Origin: Bacteroidia bacterium
Lineage (GTDB): Bacteria; Bacteroidota; Bacteroidia; UKL13-3
Assembly: GCA_019695215.1 (NCBI GenBank)
Contig: JAIBAK010000037.1
Coordinates: forward strand, 1-36,390
Direction of reading: 5' to 3'
Length of the DNA stretch: 36,390 bases
The notes beneath the pieces are model-generated. The model searched no databases and was not told the origin of the DNA. It worked only from the letters and a program-made list of their open reading frames with translations. Below are positions 1-8,738 of the stretch, one piece after another. The translations under genes were made by a program, and so were the position numbers. Within the stretch, counting starts at the first letter, position 1. The number at the start of each line of letters is the position of its first letter.

Positions 1-792
1 CGAGTATTGAAAACCTTCTTCGGCACTCAGGTAACCGTAGAAGGTAATATTATTTTTAATCAGGTTATAGAACGGCAGATTTTCAATTTGTCTTTCAATG
101 CGCGGGGAGACCGAACCCACAATAGAAACCCTTGGGTTATAGCCTCTCAATTTTAAGAGATAAACAGATTCTAATGACTCAAAAATGCAATAAAGTTCAT
201 CTATGCTGCCAATATAAAAGAGATTTAAATCGGATGTATTTCGCAGGTTTCGTCTGTAAATGTCTAATTTTTCTATGAAGGCAAAATTATGAATTACGTA
301 GGTGGTATGCCGTTTATATAAATGCTGATAGGCATCTTCAGATACTACCAGGTAAAAGAAAGGCAGGCATATTGCTTCAAGCAGTTTATATACCGAAGCA
401 ACCAAACGCGGAAACATAACCCACTTTTTTAAAGCAATGAGTTTGGCCGCATCTTCATGAATATCGTAAATTACTTTTTTACCAAGTAATCTGAAAAATA
501 ATCCAACAAGAATGAGTTCCGGATCATGAAAATGATATACGCTTGCATTTACTTTAAGTCCTCTGATAAGTACATGCGGAATATTAAATAAAAAGCGCAT
601 AAGCCGGCTGTTGTGGAGCGGAATGGCTTTTACCTTCACACCGTACCACTCTCCGTCTGAATCGCCCACCGCCACCAGATAAGTGTCGTAGTGCTGAGCC
701 AATGTTACACACTCGCGGTAAAAAAGCCTTGTGTCATTGGCTTTGTGTACGCTTGAGAGGTGGCATATTCGTATGGGCTTAGTGTTGTTCAA
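1..792 (-). CDS. GT4-type glycosyltransferase, 3' end cut by window edge
   Basis: I read 264 codons with no stop to the window edge, so the C-terminal part lies outside. The visible part has the features of a GT-B (GT4) glycosyltransferase N-terminal domain: an initial strand with CHLSSVH, a mid-domain YHFHDPELI motif followed by a hydrophobic stretch and a KVIYDIHED segment, and the start of the second domain (LNLFYIGSI). It would transfer a sugar from a nucleotide donor to a lipid-linked or polysaccharide acceptor at the cytoplasmic face of the inner membrane; substrate unknown. The only start compatible with a full domain is a TTG at 792, because an in-frame TAA lies three codons upstream and the first in-frame ATG is over 50 codons in. 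It overlaps the end of the preceding GT4 gene by 14 bases, so they are translated together. Confidence 0.85.
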   Translation of the reverse strand, partial: MNNTKPIRICHLSSVHKANDTRLFYRECVTLAQHYDTYLVAVGDSDGEWYGVKVKAIPLHNSRLMRFLFNIPHVLIRGLKVNASVYHFHDPELILVGLFFRLLGKKVIYDIHEDAAKLIALKKWVMFPRLVASVYKLLEAICLPFFYLVVSEDAYQHLYKRHTTYVIHNFAFIEKLDIYRRNLRNTSDLNLFYIGSIDELYCIFESLESVYLLKLRGYNPRVSIVGSVSPRIERQIENLPFYNLIKNNITFYGYLSAEEGFQYS

Positions 793-1912
793 TTTGCAGT
801 TTTAATTCATTAATTCTGGCAGTAAAGGTTTCCCATGTAAATCTTTTTTTCTCTGTGGTTATTGCCTGTCTGAAAATTGGTTCCTGTTTTTTTTCGAAAT
901 ACTGTTCAATTGCCTTTGCAATATCTTCAATTTCCGGATTTACACAATACCCGGTTTTTCCGTTGGGTACAATTTCGGCCAGACCGCCAACATTGGTCAC
1001 TATCATCGGAAGGTTATAAAAATACGCTATCTGGGCTACTCCGCTTTGTGTGGCACTGCGGTATGGCTGTACCAGCAAATTGGCTGCACCAAAAAACAAA
1101 GGCACTTCCTTATCCTCAATAAATCGTCCGTAGTGTATTATTCTGTCAGTGAGATGGTGTTTTTGGATAAGTTCTTCGTAATAGGAAGCATCTTCGTAAT
1201 ATTCTCCGGCTATTATCAGTTTGAGTGTTGGATTTGAAACTTTGGCAAAAGCCTGAAGCAGCAGGTCAAGTCCCTTGTATTTTCTTACAAACCCGAAAAA
1301 CAATAAATAAGCATATTGGTCAGAAAGCCCAAGTTGTTTTAATGCTTCTTCGCGTGGAATTGCGTCTCCGTATATATCATACATGGGATGCGGAGTAAGT
1401 GTCATGGGTTGCTTCATTCCCAAAGTTCTTAAATCATCGCATACGGCTTTCGACATGCTTAAAAATCCCTGACAGGCTTTGAGAAAATATTTTCCCATGG
1501 CAGTATCTCCAAAACGTTTCTCATGCGGAATACCATTATCTGTGATGGCCATGATGGTGGTTGATTTTTTTTTCGCTAAGCGGGCAATGGTGCCAAATGC
1601 AGGCCCGAAGAAGGGGAGCCAATAGCGAAAAATAATCAAATCGTAATTTCTTTTTCTTGTTTTAAGTCCGGTGAAAATCCAGTTAAACGGATTGATGGAA
1701 TTTATTTCGGAGTAAATTGTTATTCCTGCTGGAGGATTTCCTTCTGAGGTTTGTGATTTACCCGGAAAAAGAAAGGAAGGATACTGCAGCGAAAAGCTTA
1801 AAATATCCACCTCATTTTGTTGCTTCTTTAATTCAATGGCAAGTCGCTCATTCAGGTCGGCAATACCGCCTCTGAACGGGTGAGCAGGTCCTACAAGCAG
1901 GATTTTGCTCAC
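779..1912 (-). CDS. GT4-family glycosyltransferase
   Basis: This 377-residue protein has two Rossmann-like halves. The N-terminal half opens with ILLVGPAHPFRGGIADLNERL (glycine-rich acceptor-side loop near residues 13-18). The C-terminal half has LLFFGFVRKYKGLDLLLQAF, where the R and K following the glycine strand are the usual phosphate contacts of GT4 enzymes, and then VQPYRSATQSGVAQIA with the donor-binding region GLAEIVPNGKTGY. The usual acidic E(x7)E pair is replaced by Q and Q/A at the first position, a pattern seen in several GT4 subgroups. It probably builds a surface glycan or glycolipid. It overlaps the upstream GT2 gene by four bases (ATGA type) and the downstream GT4 by 14, so the three form one translational unit. 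The acceptor and donor cannot be read from sequence. Confidence 0.9.
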   Translation of the reverse strand: MSKILLVGPAHPFRGGIADLNERLAIELKKQQNEVDILSFSLQYPSFLFPGKSQTSEGNPPAGITIYSEINSINPFNWIFTGLKTRKRNYDLIIFRYWLPFFGPAFGTIARLAKKKSTTIMAITDNGIPHEKRFGDTAMGKYFLKACQGFLSMSKAVCDDLRTLGMKQPMTLTPHPMYDIYGDAIPREEALKQLGLSDQYAYLLFFGFVRKYKGLDLLLQAFAKVSNPTLKLIIAGEYYEDASYYEELIQKHHLTDRIIHYGRFIEDKEVPLFFGAANLLVQPYRSATQSGVAQIAYFYNLPMIVTNVGGLAEIVPNGKTGYCVNPEIEDIAKAIEQYFEKKQEPIFRQAITTEKKRFTWETFTARINELKLQIEQH

Positions 1913-2868
1913 TCGTTAAAACCCTTTCTTTTAATGATGGCAAATTGATTCCGGTCGTGTGCGGTGCGCGCAATCATTTCACCAAGAAATCCGGCTAAAA
2001 ACAACTGCACTCCTATAATTAATAAAGCCAGCGCAATGTAGAATGACGGCTTATCCACTATATCACGTCCCGGAAGATTATGGGCCAGGTTATTAATTTT
2101 TGCAGCAACAAGGTAAAGGGTAAATCCAAAACCGGTGAGAAAACATAATGAACCAAGCACACCAAAAAAGTGCATTGGTTTTTTGCCGAATTTAGATACA
2201 AAGAAGATCGTCATCAGGTCGAGGAAACCATTTATAAAACGGTTTAACCCGAATTTGGTATGACCGTATTTCCGGGCCCGGTGCTCTACTGCTTTTTCAC
2301 CAATTTTTCTGAATCCAGCCCATTTGGCTATAACCGGGATGTAGCGATGCATTTCACCGTACACCTCAATGCCTTTTACCACATCTTTTTTATACGCTTT
2401 CAATCCGCAGTTAAAGTCATGCAGGTGCAAACCTGACATGCTGCGTGTGGCCCAGTTAAAAAGTTTGGTGGGAATGGTTTTGGTAATGGGGTCGTACCGT
2501 TTCTTTTTCCATCCTGAAACTAAATCATAACCCTCTTCGGTGATCATTTTGTACAGTGCCGGAATTTCATCTGGGCTGTCTTGTAAATCGGCATCCATGG
2601 TAATCACCACATCGCCCTGAGCGGCATCAAAAGCCACGTTCAGTGCCGGGGACTTACCATAATTCCGTCTGAACTTTATTCCCTTTATATGTGGGTTTTT
2701 ATTTCCCAGTTCTTCAATAATGTCCCATGATTTGTCAGTACTTCCGTCATCAACAAATATCACTTCGTAGCTAAACCGGTTTTCGTGCATCACTTTTTCT
2801 ATCCATGCACAAAGTTCGCCCAGCGACTCATCTTCATTTAACAAGGGGATAACAACGGATATATTCAT
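1909..2868 (-). CDS. GT2 dolichyl/undecaprenyl-phosphate sugar transferase-like protein
   Basis: This 319-residue protein has a GT-A fold N-terminal domain: VVIPLLNED at 5-13, VDDGSTD at 39-45 (nucleotide binding) and DADLQD at 92-97 (metal-binding DxD-type motif). Two membrane helices follow at about 233-256 and 275-297. This is the layout of the DPM1/GtrB/ArnC group, which moves a sugar from a nucleotide to a polyprenyl phosphate on the cytoplasmic face of the membrane; a lipid-linked sugar is then used by GT-C enzymes. The start ATG lies one base after the stop of the DUF4199 gene and the stop overlaps the next GT4 start by four bases. The family assignment is firm; the sugar is unknown. 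Confidence 0.92.
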   Translation of the reverse strand: MNISVVIPLLNEDESLGELCAWIEKVMHENRFSYEVIFVDDGSTDKSWDIIEELGNKNPHIKGIKFRRNYGKSPALNVAFDAAQGDVVITMDADLQDSPDEIPALYKMITEEGYDLVSGWKKKRYDPITKTIPTKLFNWATRSMSGLHLHDFNCGLKAYKKDVVKGIEVYGEMHRYIPVIAKWAGFRKIGEKAVEHRARKYGHTKFGLNRFINGFLDLMTIFFVSKFGKKPMHFFGVLGSLCFLTGFGFTLYLVAAKINNLAHNLPGRDIVDKPSFYIALALLIIGVQLFLAGFLGEMIARTAHDRNQFAIIKRKGFNE

Positions 2869-2869
2869 A

Positions 2870-3424
2870 CTAAAATCCAGGTTCTGGTTGTTTTTTCTTT
2901 AAAATGGCTGCCAGTATCAAACTATAAATACCAATAAAAAAACCTTTGAAAAAAAGCGCTTTCAGGTTGGCGGCAATTCCATAATCCAAAGGCTGATTTT
3001 CTAATTGCTCAATTTGTTTATCAATATCCTCCTGCGGCACATTAAAACGCTCCATCATGGAGGTGGCTTTTTCCACTGCTTTTTCTTTCAGGAACGCTCC
3101 CAGTTCGGGATCCATGAAATTGTATAGTATGTAAGTGAAAATGGCCGAGAGAATGGCTGCATTGAAGCAGGTAAAGAACGAACTGGTGAAAGCCGATTTA
3201 AAGTCAATAAATCCTTCGTTTTGCTTACGCAGATTTATTACGGTAAAAATCGGATACATGATTAAAAGCAGAATGATGGTGAGCCCGAATAAAAACGAGG
3301 CAAAATATGAGCGGTCGATAAAATAAATGACCAGTGTTAAAATAATTTCTATAAGACCGAAAATGAGACCCGCGCGCAGCGCGTGGTTCATCACAATTGC
3401 CATTGGGATTTTTTCTTTTTCCAT
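2870..3424 (-). CDS. DUF4199 family membrane protein
   Basis: A 184-residue integral membrane protein with four predicted helices: about 15-34, 40-62, 82-103 and 158-176. Between helices 2 and 3 lies NEGFIDFKSAF, the loop typical of DUF4199 proteins of Bacteroidota, and between helices 3 and 4 is a soluble, charged helical segment of about 50 residues. The function of the family is not known. In many Bacteroidota the gene sits directly upstream of a GT2 glycosyltransferase, as here (gap of one base), which suggests a link to lipid-linked sugar metabolism or to envelope homeostasis; that is inference. It is part of the operon that starts with the BatA-like gene. Confidence 0.85.
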   Translation of the reverse strand: MEKEKIPMAIVMNHALRAGLIFGLIEIILTLVIYFIDRSYFASFLFGLTIILLLIMYPIFTVINLRKQNEGFIDFKSAFTSSFFTCFNAAILSAIFTYILYNFMDPELGAFLKEKAVEKATSMMERFNVPQEDIDKQIEQLENQPLDYGIAANLKALFFKGFFIGIYSLILAAILKKKQPEPGF

Positions 3425-3429
3425 AGGGG

Positions 3430-4188
3430 TTAATTGGCGTGGATACTTATATTATCGTGAAATCCGTTTTTAAACGAAAAAATAGCCTGCAACAGGGCTG
3501 GTTGTTCCGGTGAAATTTCCTTGTCATGCTGTAATAATGCCACCGATTCCTGCTCGGCCATTAATGCTTCGGGGGCGGCAAAAAAGAGCAGGGTAGGGAT
3601 AAATAAATCTTCAATCTCCGATTTATTTCGCACCTCTGCCTTCCATACTTTTATTATCTCACCGGTTTCAGCATCTAATAATTCCTGATTGCTTATAAGA
3701 TCTTCATACAGGGTATGCTCATCCTGAAATTCATCTTCTTCGGTAAGCAAAAACTCCCTTAAAAAATCATCAAGGCTTATTTCCACATCTTCATCAATGG
3801 CTTCGTTAATGTATAGAAGTAAATTGAACAATTCCGTTCCGCGATGTAATGTTTCATCTTCTACTTTTTGCCACTCGGCCGATTCAAGGTATTCTTCTCC
3901 CAGCAAATGCACTTCGGCAGCCAGAAAATTGGTGAGCAATAAATCAAACAGATATTCTTTGAGTGGCGCAAATGTGCTGAATTCTTCGGCAAGCGTATCC
4001 AGTGTTTTTACTTTTGTCAGAAAGGGCTCGTGGCTCAAAAGCAGTTCATCGAGGCGGGCGGTATAAGCATCGGCCTGTTCCTGTGTGGCCTTTAGCTGGT
4101 GAAATTTTCCGGCTTCCACAAAACCGTTTAATAAAGTCCTGATGGCATTTTTTACCGGAATATGCAGGTTTATAGCTGGTGCGTTCAT
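3430..4188 (-). CDS. Acidic hypothetical protein, conserved operon position
   Basis: I do not recognise a named domain in this 252-residue protein. It has no signal peptide and no membrane helix, so it should be cytosolic. It is strongly acidic, with a run of acidic residues near 130-150 (EAIDEDVEISLDDF and LTEEDEFQDE), and appears largely alpha-helical. The gene begins nine bases after the stop of the dihydroorotase-like gene and ends five bases before the DUF4199 start, so it is expressed with both. Codon use and base composition match its neighbours, so it is a resident gene. A binding partner of the degenerate dihydroorotase or of the membrane proteins is possible but not shown. Confidence 0.8.
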   Translation of the reverse strand: MNAPAINLHIPVKNAIRTLLNGFVEAGKFHQLKATQEQADAYTARLDELLLSHEPFLTKVKTLDTLAEEFSTFAPLKEYLFDLLLTNFLAAEVHLLGEEYLESAEWQKVEDETLHRGTELFNLLLYINEAIDEDVEISLDDFLREFLLTEEDEFQDEHTLYEDLISNQELLDAETGEIIKVWKAEVRNKSEIEDLFIPTLLFFAAPEALMAEQESVALLQHDKEISPEQPALLQAIFSFKNGFHDNISIHAN

Positions 4189-4197
4189 ATGATGATA

Positions 4198-5472
4198 TCA
4201 GTTAGTTACAATCCATTGATTGTTGTTGTAAATGGCCGTTACTTTACCTGTAAGCTCTTTTTGCAGCAGGCAGCTGTTGGCCGATTTTGACAGGTTGTTT
4301 TTTTCATTGTATATCCATTTTTGTTTTGCATCAAAAAGGGTAAAGTTGGCGGGTGTATTTTCTTTTATTTCTACCTGCTGCAGTCCAAGTATATTTCTTG
4401 GGTTAACGGCTAATTTTTCAACCAGCAGTTCAGCCGGCAGTTCGTTTCCTAAATAAGTATTGAGTGCCGCATATACGGTTTGCAATCCGATAGCACCGTA
4501 GGCCGAGTAATCAAATTCTACGGCTTTGCTTTCAGTATCCTGCGGATTGTGATCGCTCACAATAGCATCAATCACTCCGTCTTTTAAACCCTTCAGCAAA
4601 GCTTTTCTGTCGCTTTCGGACCGCAGGGGAGGAGTTAATTTCAGGTTTGTGTCGTAATCGGCCAAATGGGCATCGGTAAACACCAGATTATTTACCGATA
4701 CATCGCAGGTAATATTCAGTTTTTCTTTTTTTGCTCTTCGAATCAATTCTACCGATGATGCAGAGGATATTTTACTGAAGTGCAATTTCCCTCCGGTATA
4801 GCGGATCAACTCAATGTCTCTCGCTACCATCACATCTTCGGCAATGGAAGGAATACCTTTTAGTCCGAGCAGGGTAGTGTTTTTACTTTCGTGCACCATG
4901 GCATTTCCGGCTATTTCCTTTTGCTCGGGCCGGGCTAAAACAAGGGCATTTATCCCTTTTGCATAAAGCAATGCCCTCAACATCACTCCTGCGTGTGCAA
5001 TGGGTTTGTCGCCATCGGTAAATGCTACTGCTCCGGCCTGTTGCATGTCAAACATTTCGGCAAGTTCTTTTCCGGCCAGTTGATGACTTACAGCTCCCAT
5101 TGGCAATACATCAACGGCCAGGCTATTGGCCTGCTTCAGCAGGTATTTTACTTCGCTTTTACTGTGTACGGGCGGATGTGTTTCGGGGGTTACTGCTATG
5201 GCGGTAAATCCTCCGGCTGCGGCAGCTGCACAGGCGCTGTGAACCGATTCTTTGAATTCAAAACCGGGGTCGGGCACATGGGTAAGCATATCTACCCACC
5301 CGGGCGAAAGAAACTTTCCTTTGGCATTATAGGTTTTAAAGCCTTTGGGGGCGGCTAACCTTTTGCTGCTAATGGTAGTAATAGTTCCGTTGTCTACGAG
5401 GAGGTCGCATGTTTTGCCATGATATGGCGAGCCGGGGGCTATGATATTCGCTTCTGTAACCAGGAGCTTCAT
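4198..5472 (-). CDS. Dihydroorotase homologue with degenerate active site
   Basis: This 424-residue protein aligns along its length with class I (multifunctional-complex type) dihydroorotases of the amidohydrolase superfamily: LGLKGIPSIAEDVMVARDIEL at about 202-222, DTNLKLTPPLRSESDR at 274-289, DGVIDAIVSDHNPQ at 298-311. The metal site is mostly gone. The HxHLREPG motif reads LTHVPDPG at 63-70, so the first histidine and the substrate arginine are lost. The HCED histidine is absent around 180-184, and the later CHVS histidine is a lysine (FSKIS, 232-236). H65, D153 and D307 remain. This resembles the non-catalytic PyrC'-type subunits known to hold aspartate transcarbamoylase together in Pseudomonas and relatives. 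Automated pipelines would call it pyrC; a true dihydroorotase should be encoded elsewhere. It overlaps the BatA-like gene by four bases. Confidence 0.88.
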   Translation of the reverse strand: MKLLVTEANIIAPGSPYHGKTCDLLVDNGTITTISSKRLAAPKGFKTYNAKGKFLSPGWVDMLTHVPDPGFEFKESVHSACAAAAAGGFTAIAVTPETHPPVHSKSEVKYLLKQANSLAVDVLPMGAVSHQLAGKELAEMFDMQQAGAVAFTDGDKPIAHAGVMLRALLYAKGINALVLARPEQKEIAGNAMVHESKNTTLLGLKGIPSIAEDVMVARDIELIRYTGGKLHFSKISSASSVELIRRAKKEKLNITCDVSVNNLVFTDAHLADYDTNLKLTPPLRSESDRKALLKGLKDGVIDAIVSDHNPQDTESKAVEFDYSAYGAIGLQTVYAALNTYLGNELPAELLVEKLAVNPRNILGLQQVEIKENTPANFTLFDAKQKWIYNEKNNLSKSANSCLLQKELTGKVTAIYNNNQWIVTN

Positions 5473-7505
5473 TTCTTATAGAATTTTAACAAAAGTATTT
5501 CTATTAGCAGAAAAACCAAAACCAGCACGATACAAAGTTTCCAAAACGGGGTGCCGCGCTGTTGCTCGCCAAGTGCCGTTGCCATATTCCTGCCTCCCTG
5601 ATTTAAAACTTTGATAGTGCTATTACCATAGGTATTCAGGTTGTTGCCTTGCAAAAATTGCATTACCGACTCATTGCGGTTAAAGTTTAAAGAGAGTAAT
5701 CCGGCAGTTGTACCCGACTCGCCTGTTAGTGTATAATTTCCCGCTTCCTGAATCAATTCATTGAAATAAATGCGAATGCGGTTATTCGAAACTACCGCCT
5801 CGGGTATTACTTCAACGGTTCCGTTTTTCAGTTTATATACATTTTCTTTCTCTTCTCCTTTCGGTGCATATTCCGCCATGCGGTCAACTCCGATACGGGC
5901 ATACAGATTTTGCTGCGTGCAACTGCTAAGGGCGGTTCTAAGGCAAATGGCAGGCATTATCCAGCTTTCGGGCAAGTTGCTCCACGATTTATCAAGCGCA
6001 ATACCGCTTACATACAGATGTCCTTTTCCCCGTTTTAAGTCGCTTAGCACAATGTCTCCGTTGCGCATGGTGAGCAGCGGGGTACTATTTTTTATACGGG
6101 TTGCTCCTAATGAAATATACATGGATACCGATGGCAGGTCCATGTTCTCGGGTACTTTTTCAAATACCGGTTTCAATAAATCAGAGCGGGTATTTATCTG
6201 GTGAATTTTTTCGTTGGTTCTGGTGATTTGTGCGGCAGCCGGAATAGAAAATGATTGCACAAACGAAGCAAAAGATTGCGGTTGCGTGGCGGCTGAAGGT
6301 GAAGGAAAAATCAACACACTTCCCCCGTTTTGAATAAACTTATCCAGTTCTAATTGCAAACCGCTGGAGTAGGTTGTGAGTCCGTCTGAAATCACTAATC
6401 CGGCCTTGCTCAGTTCGCCATAATTCAGCCGGGTGGCGCTGCTGCTGTTTACTTTAAAAAATGGGTCGGCTGCATAAACGGCAGGCAGGTACATTCCCGG
6501 GCTGTTTTCATAAATCTGCCATACCGAAATATGATCAAACACTTCAAAATGAAAAAATAAATGATCGTCAAATATCACGGGATTATCCTGAATGGATAAT
6601 TCGGCCTTGTTGTCTCCGGCTGCTTCGGGGGTAAATGTAAGGGGCACATCGGTAAAACTTCCTGCTTTTACTTCAAAACCCGAGAGCGCTTTTTGAATAC
6701 CGTTTATTTTTAAGGTGACTGTATTGCCGGTAATATCTTCTTCTCCGCTGTTTCGAATGCGCACCATCAGCTCGGTGGCAGCTTTGGGTTGCACAAAGGG
6801 TGTTTTAAACCAGCATGAGTCGAGGTAAAGATTGGAGGTTACTGCCGGGGTAAGCGGGATAAGGTTAACAGGATACGCGGTATCGGCAGGGATATTAATT
6901 AAATCGGCTTGCGATTGCTGAAAATCGCTCAGCAAAAACAATTGACGGTTATGTTCGGGTGTTTTACTCAGAGCCTGTTTTTGGCGCGCCACCACCTCGC
7001 TTAGTTTTTTTGAAACCGGACTCACCTTCACCTCGTCAATTAATTTCAGAAAATCGGTTCGGTTTACCAATCGCTGATGACGGCCTTCAAAATCGTTGGT
7101 GAGTAATTGAAAAAGGTCGCTTTCTTTGTATGCACCGGCTATTTCCCTCGCTTTGTTTTTTGCCAGTTCTATCAACTCTCCATCGGCACTCTGGTTTGTC
7201 ATGGAAAAGGAGTTATCAATAAAAATGCTCACCCCGTTTTGCCCTGCCTGCTTGCTTTGATTGGCTGCCGGTAGATATGGCTGAGCAAATGCCAATACCA
7301 AAAAACTAATGGCTAATATCCGCGCTGCAAGTATGAGCAGGTGTTTTAGTTTTTGCTGTGATTGGGTTTGTTCCTGCAGGTTTTTTAAAAACCGGAGGTT
7401 GCTGAAATAAACAAGCTTATATCGCCTGAAGTTAAATAAATGAATGATGACGGGAATGCTGATGGCACTCAGTGCCCACAAAAACTCAGGATATAAAAAC
7501 TTCAT
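5469..7505 (-). CDS. BatA-like double-transmembrane protein with VWA-type region
   Basis: A 678-residue inner membrane protein. It starts with the Bacteroidota N-terminal double-transmembrane (BatA) domain: helix 1 at about 6-24, then HLFNFRRYKLVYFSNLRFL, then helix 2 at about 54-76. A VWA-like domain follows, with a MIDAS DxSxS motif as DNSFS at 97-101 after a buried strand (GVSIFI). The long periplasmic part has Ig-like or CARDB-like segments (about 240-310) and a GATase1-like region (about 350-520). A last helix lies at about 655-675, leaving a short KFYKK tail. Such proteins sit near MoxR/Bat genes in aerotolerance operons; here none is nearby. The ATG at 7505 is the first gene of the operon and a -7-like TATTTTCG lies just upstream (one mismatch to consensus). 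Confidence 0.87.
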   Translation of the reverse strand: MKFLYPEFLWALSAISIPVIIHLFNFRRYKLVYFSNLRFLKNLQEQTQSQQKLKHLLILAARILAISFLVLAFAQPYLPAANQSKQAGQNGVSIFIDNSFSMTNQSADGELIELAKNKAREIAGAYKESDLFQLLTNDFEGRHQRLVNRTDFLKLIDEVKVSPVSKKLSEVVARQKQALSKTPEHNRQLFLLSDFQQSQADLINIPADTAYPVNLIPLTPAVTSNLYLDSCWFKTPFVQPKAATELMVRIRNSGEEDITGNTVTLKINGIQKALSGFEVKAGSFTDVPLTFTPEAAGDNKAELSIQDNPVIFDDHLFFHFEVFDHISVWQIYENSPGMYLPAVYAADPFFKVNSSSATRLNYGELSKAGLVISDGLTTYSSGLQLELDKFIQNGGSVLIFPSPSAATQPQSFASFVQSFSIPAAAQITRTNEKIHQINTRSDLLKPVFEKVPENMDLPSVSMYISLGATRIKNSTPLLTMRNGDIVLSDLKRGKGHLYVSGIALDKSWSNLPESWIMPAICLRTALSSCTQQNLYARIGVDRMAEYAPKGEEKENVYKLKNGTVEVIPEAVVSNNRIRIYFNELIQEAGNYTLTGESGTTAGLLSLNFNRNESVMQFLQGNNLNTYGNSTIKVLNQGGRNMATALGEQQRGTPFWKLCIVLVLVFLLIEILLLKFYKK

Positions 7506-7533
7506 TCGTTGCGAAAATACACAATTTCAGTTT

Positions 7534-8700
7534 TTATCCCTTCTTTGTTTCTTCTGTTCCGTCAGCATGGCGGGCAAAACGACCCTTGTTGCGTGCATGC
7601 ACCTGGTCGTAACGGGGCCATGGCCAGCCGCCAAACTGTGTTTTATGATAATCGTCAAATGCCTGGTGAATTTCTTCTTTGGTATTCATCACAAATGGCC
7701 CGTATTGCATCACCGGCTCATTAATGGGTTTGCCCTGCAGCAGCAAAATGCGCGCTTCCGATGAACCGTTTTGCAGCAGCACATCGGCTTCGGGATGCAT
7801 ATCGGCACATTGATATGAGGTTAATGCTTGATTTCCTGCTTTCAGATTTTCTCCCTGATAAAAATAGATGGTTCGGTTTACTCCGGCACCGGCTTTTGGC
7901 AGGGTCCATTGGGCATTGGGTTCCATTTTTATATTCCACACGGCTACCTCATTGGCAGGGTCGGCTGCCCATGAATCGGGCGGAGGTAAAGGAGCTTTTT
8001 TATCTCCCAGATGTCCGGCTATTACTTCAACAGTGGTACTCAGGTGCTGCCCGTCTTTATGCGTATAGTGCGGTATGGTTTCGCTCCACAGCATTTTAAA
8101 GTGTGGTTCTACCATTTTATTTTTCTTAGGTAAGTTCAGCCAAATCTGAAACAGTTCCATCGGGTTTTCTTTGTCCTCATAAATCAACGGAAACATTTCG
8201 GAATGCTGCACACCTTTTCCGGCCGTCATCCATTGTACATCTCCGTTGCCATATCTTCCGGCTGCTCCCATCGAGTCGGCATGATCAACTAATCCCCGCC
8301 TTACTACGGTGATGGTTTCAAAACCGCGGTGAGGGTGCCCCGGAAAACCGGGAACTTTTTTACCGTGGTACATACGGAATCCGTCTTTGATAATAAAATC
8401 ATCTCCCAAATGCCTTCCGTTTAGCGGAGTCACCGGTCCCATTTCGGCATTCCCTTTCGGGAAAAAATCTTCGTGATGCACACAAAATAAAAACGGGTCG
8501 GCAGTTTCCCACTGAAAACCCATAGGGCGTATTTTTTTAATCGGGTCCATTAGTTTATTATCGGGTGAATTAAAACTTTGTTTCACACGCTCGGCTGCAC
8601 TTAGCGCAGGCAGGGCAAAAAAGGAAGTAATACCCATTGAAACGCGGGCTATAAAACTTCGTCTTGGTAATGGTGTTTCAGGAGTTTCGTGCTGTGCCAT
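7534..8700 (-). CDS. Pirin family protein with Tat signal
   Basis: This 388-residue bicupin carries the pirin metal ligands: HPHRGFET (H122, H124) and GKGVQHSE (H166, E168). An N-terminal leader has twin arginines (PRRSFIA, 12-18) followed by a hydrophobic stretch (VSMGITSFFALPALSAA), a plausible Tat signal that would export the folded, metal-loaded protein to the periplasm. Some pirins oxidise quercetin, others act as regulators; which applies here cannot be told. The protein is longer than cytosolic pirins (about 230-300 residues) because of the leader and an extended C-terminal tail. The gene is separated from lhgO by 38 bases and a -7-like TATTTTTG lies at 8706-8713. Confidence 0.88.
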   Translation of the reverse strand: MAQHETPETPLPRRSFIARVSMGITSFFALPALSAAERVKQSFNSPDNKLMDPIKKIRPMGFQWETADPFLFCVHHEDFFPKGNAEMGPVTPLNGRHLGDDFIIKDGFRMYHGKKVPGFPGHPHRGFETITVVRRGLVDHADSMGAAGRYGNGDVQWMTAGKGVQHSEMFPLIYEDKENPMELFQIWLNLPKKNKMVEPHFKMLWSETIPHYTHKDGQHLSTTVEVIAGHLGDKKAPLPPPDSWAADPANEVAVWNIKMEPNAQWTLPKAGAGVNRTIYFYQGENLKAGNQALTSYQCADMHPEADVLLQNGSSEARILLLQGKPINEPVMQYGPFVMNTKEEIHQAFDDYHKTQFGGWPWPRYDQVHARNKGRFARHADGTEETKKG

Positions 8701-8705
8701 GCTTT

Positions 8706-8713
8706 CAAAAATA
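8706..8713 (-). promoter_or_regulatory. Possible -7 promoter element of the pirin gene
   Basis: On the minus strand this reads TATTTTTG, a full match to the Bacteroidota -7 consensus TAnnTTTG, five bases before the pirin start codon. No convincing -33 TTG lies 17-23 bases upstream, so it may be chance in an AT-rich gap or a weak promoter within an lhgO-pirin operon. Confidence 0.3.
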
Positions 8714-8738
8714 CATCTTAAAAGCTAAAAAAGCAGCC

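Noticed and set aside
4198..5472. Annotation as functional pyrC
   Set aside because: Three of the metal-binding histidines and the substrate arginine are missing.
7444..8099. Several plus-strand ORFs of 66-112 codons opposite the pirin gene
   Set aside because: They are antisense shadows of a clear pirin gene, with compositions atypical of proteins.
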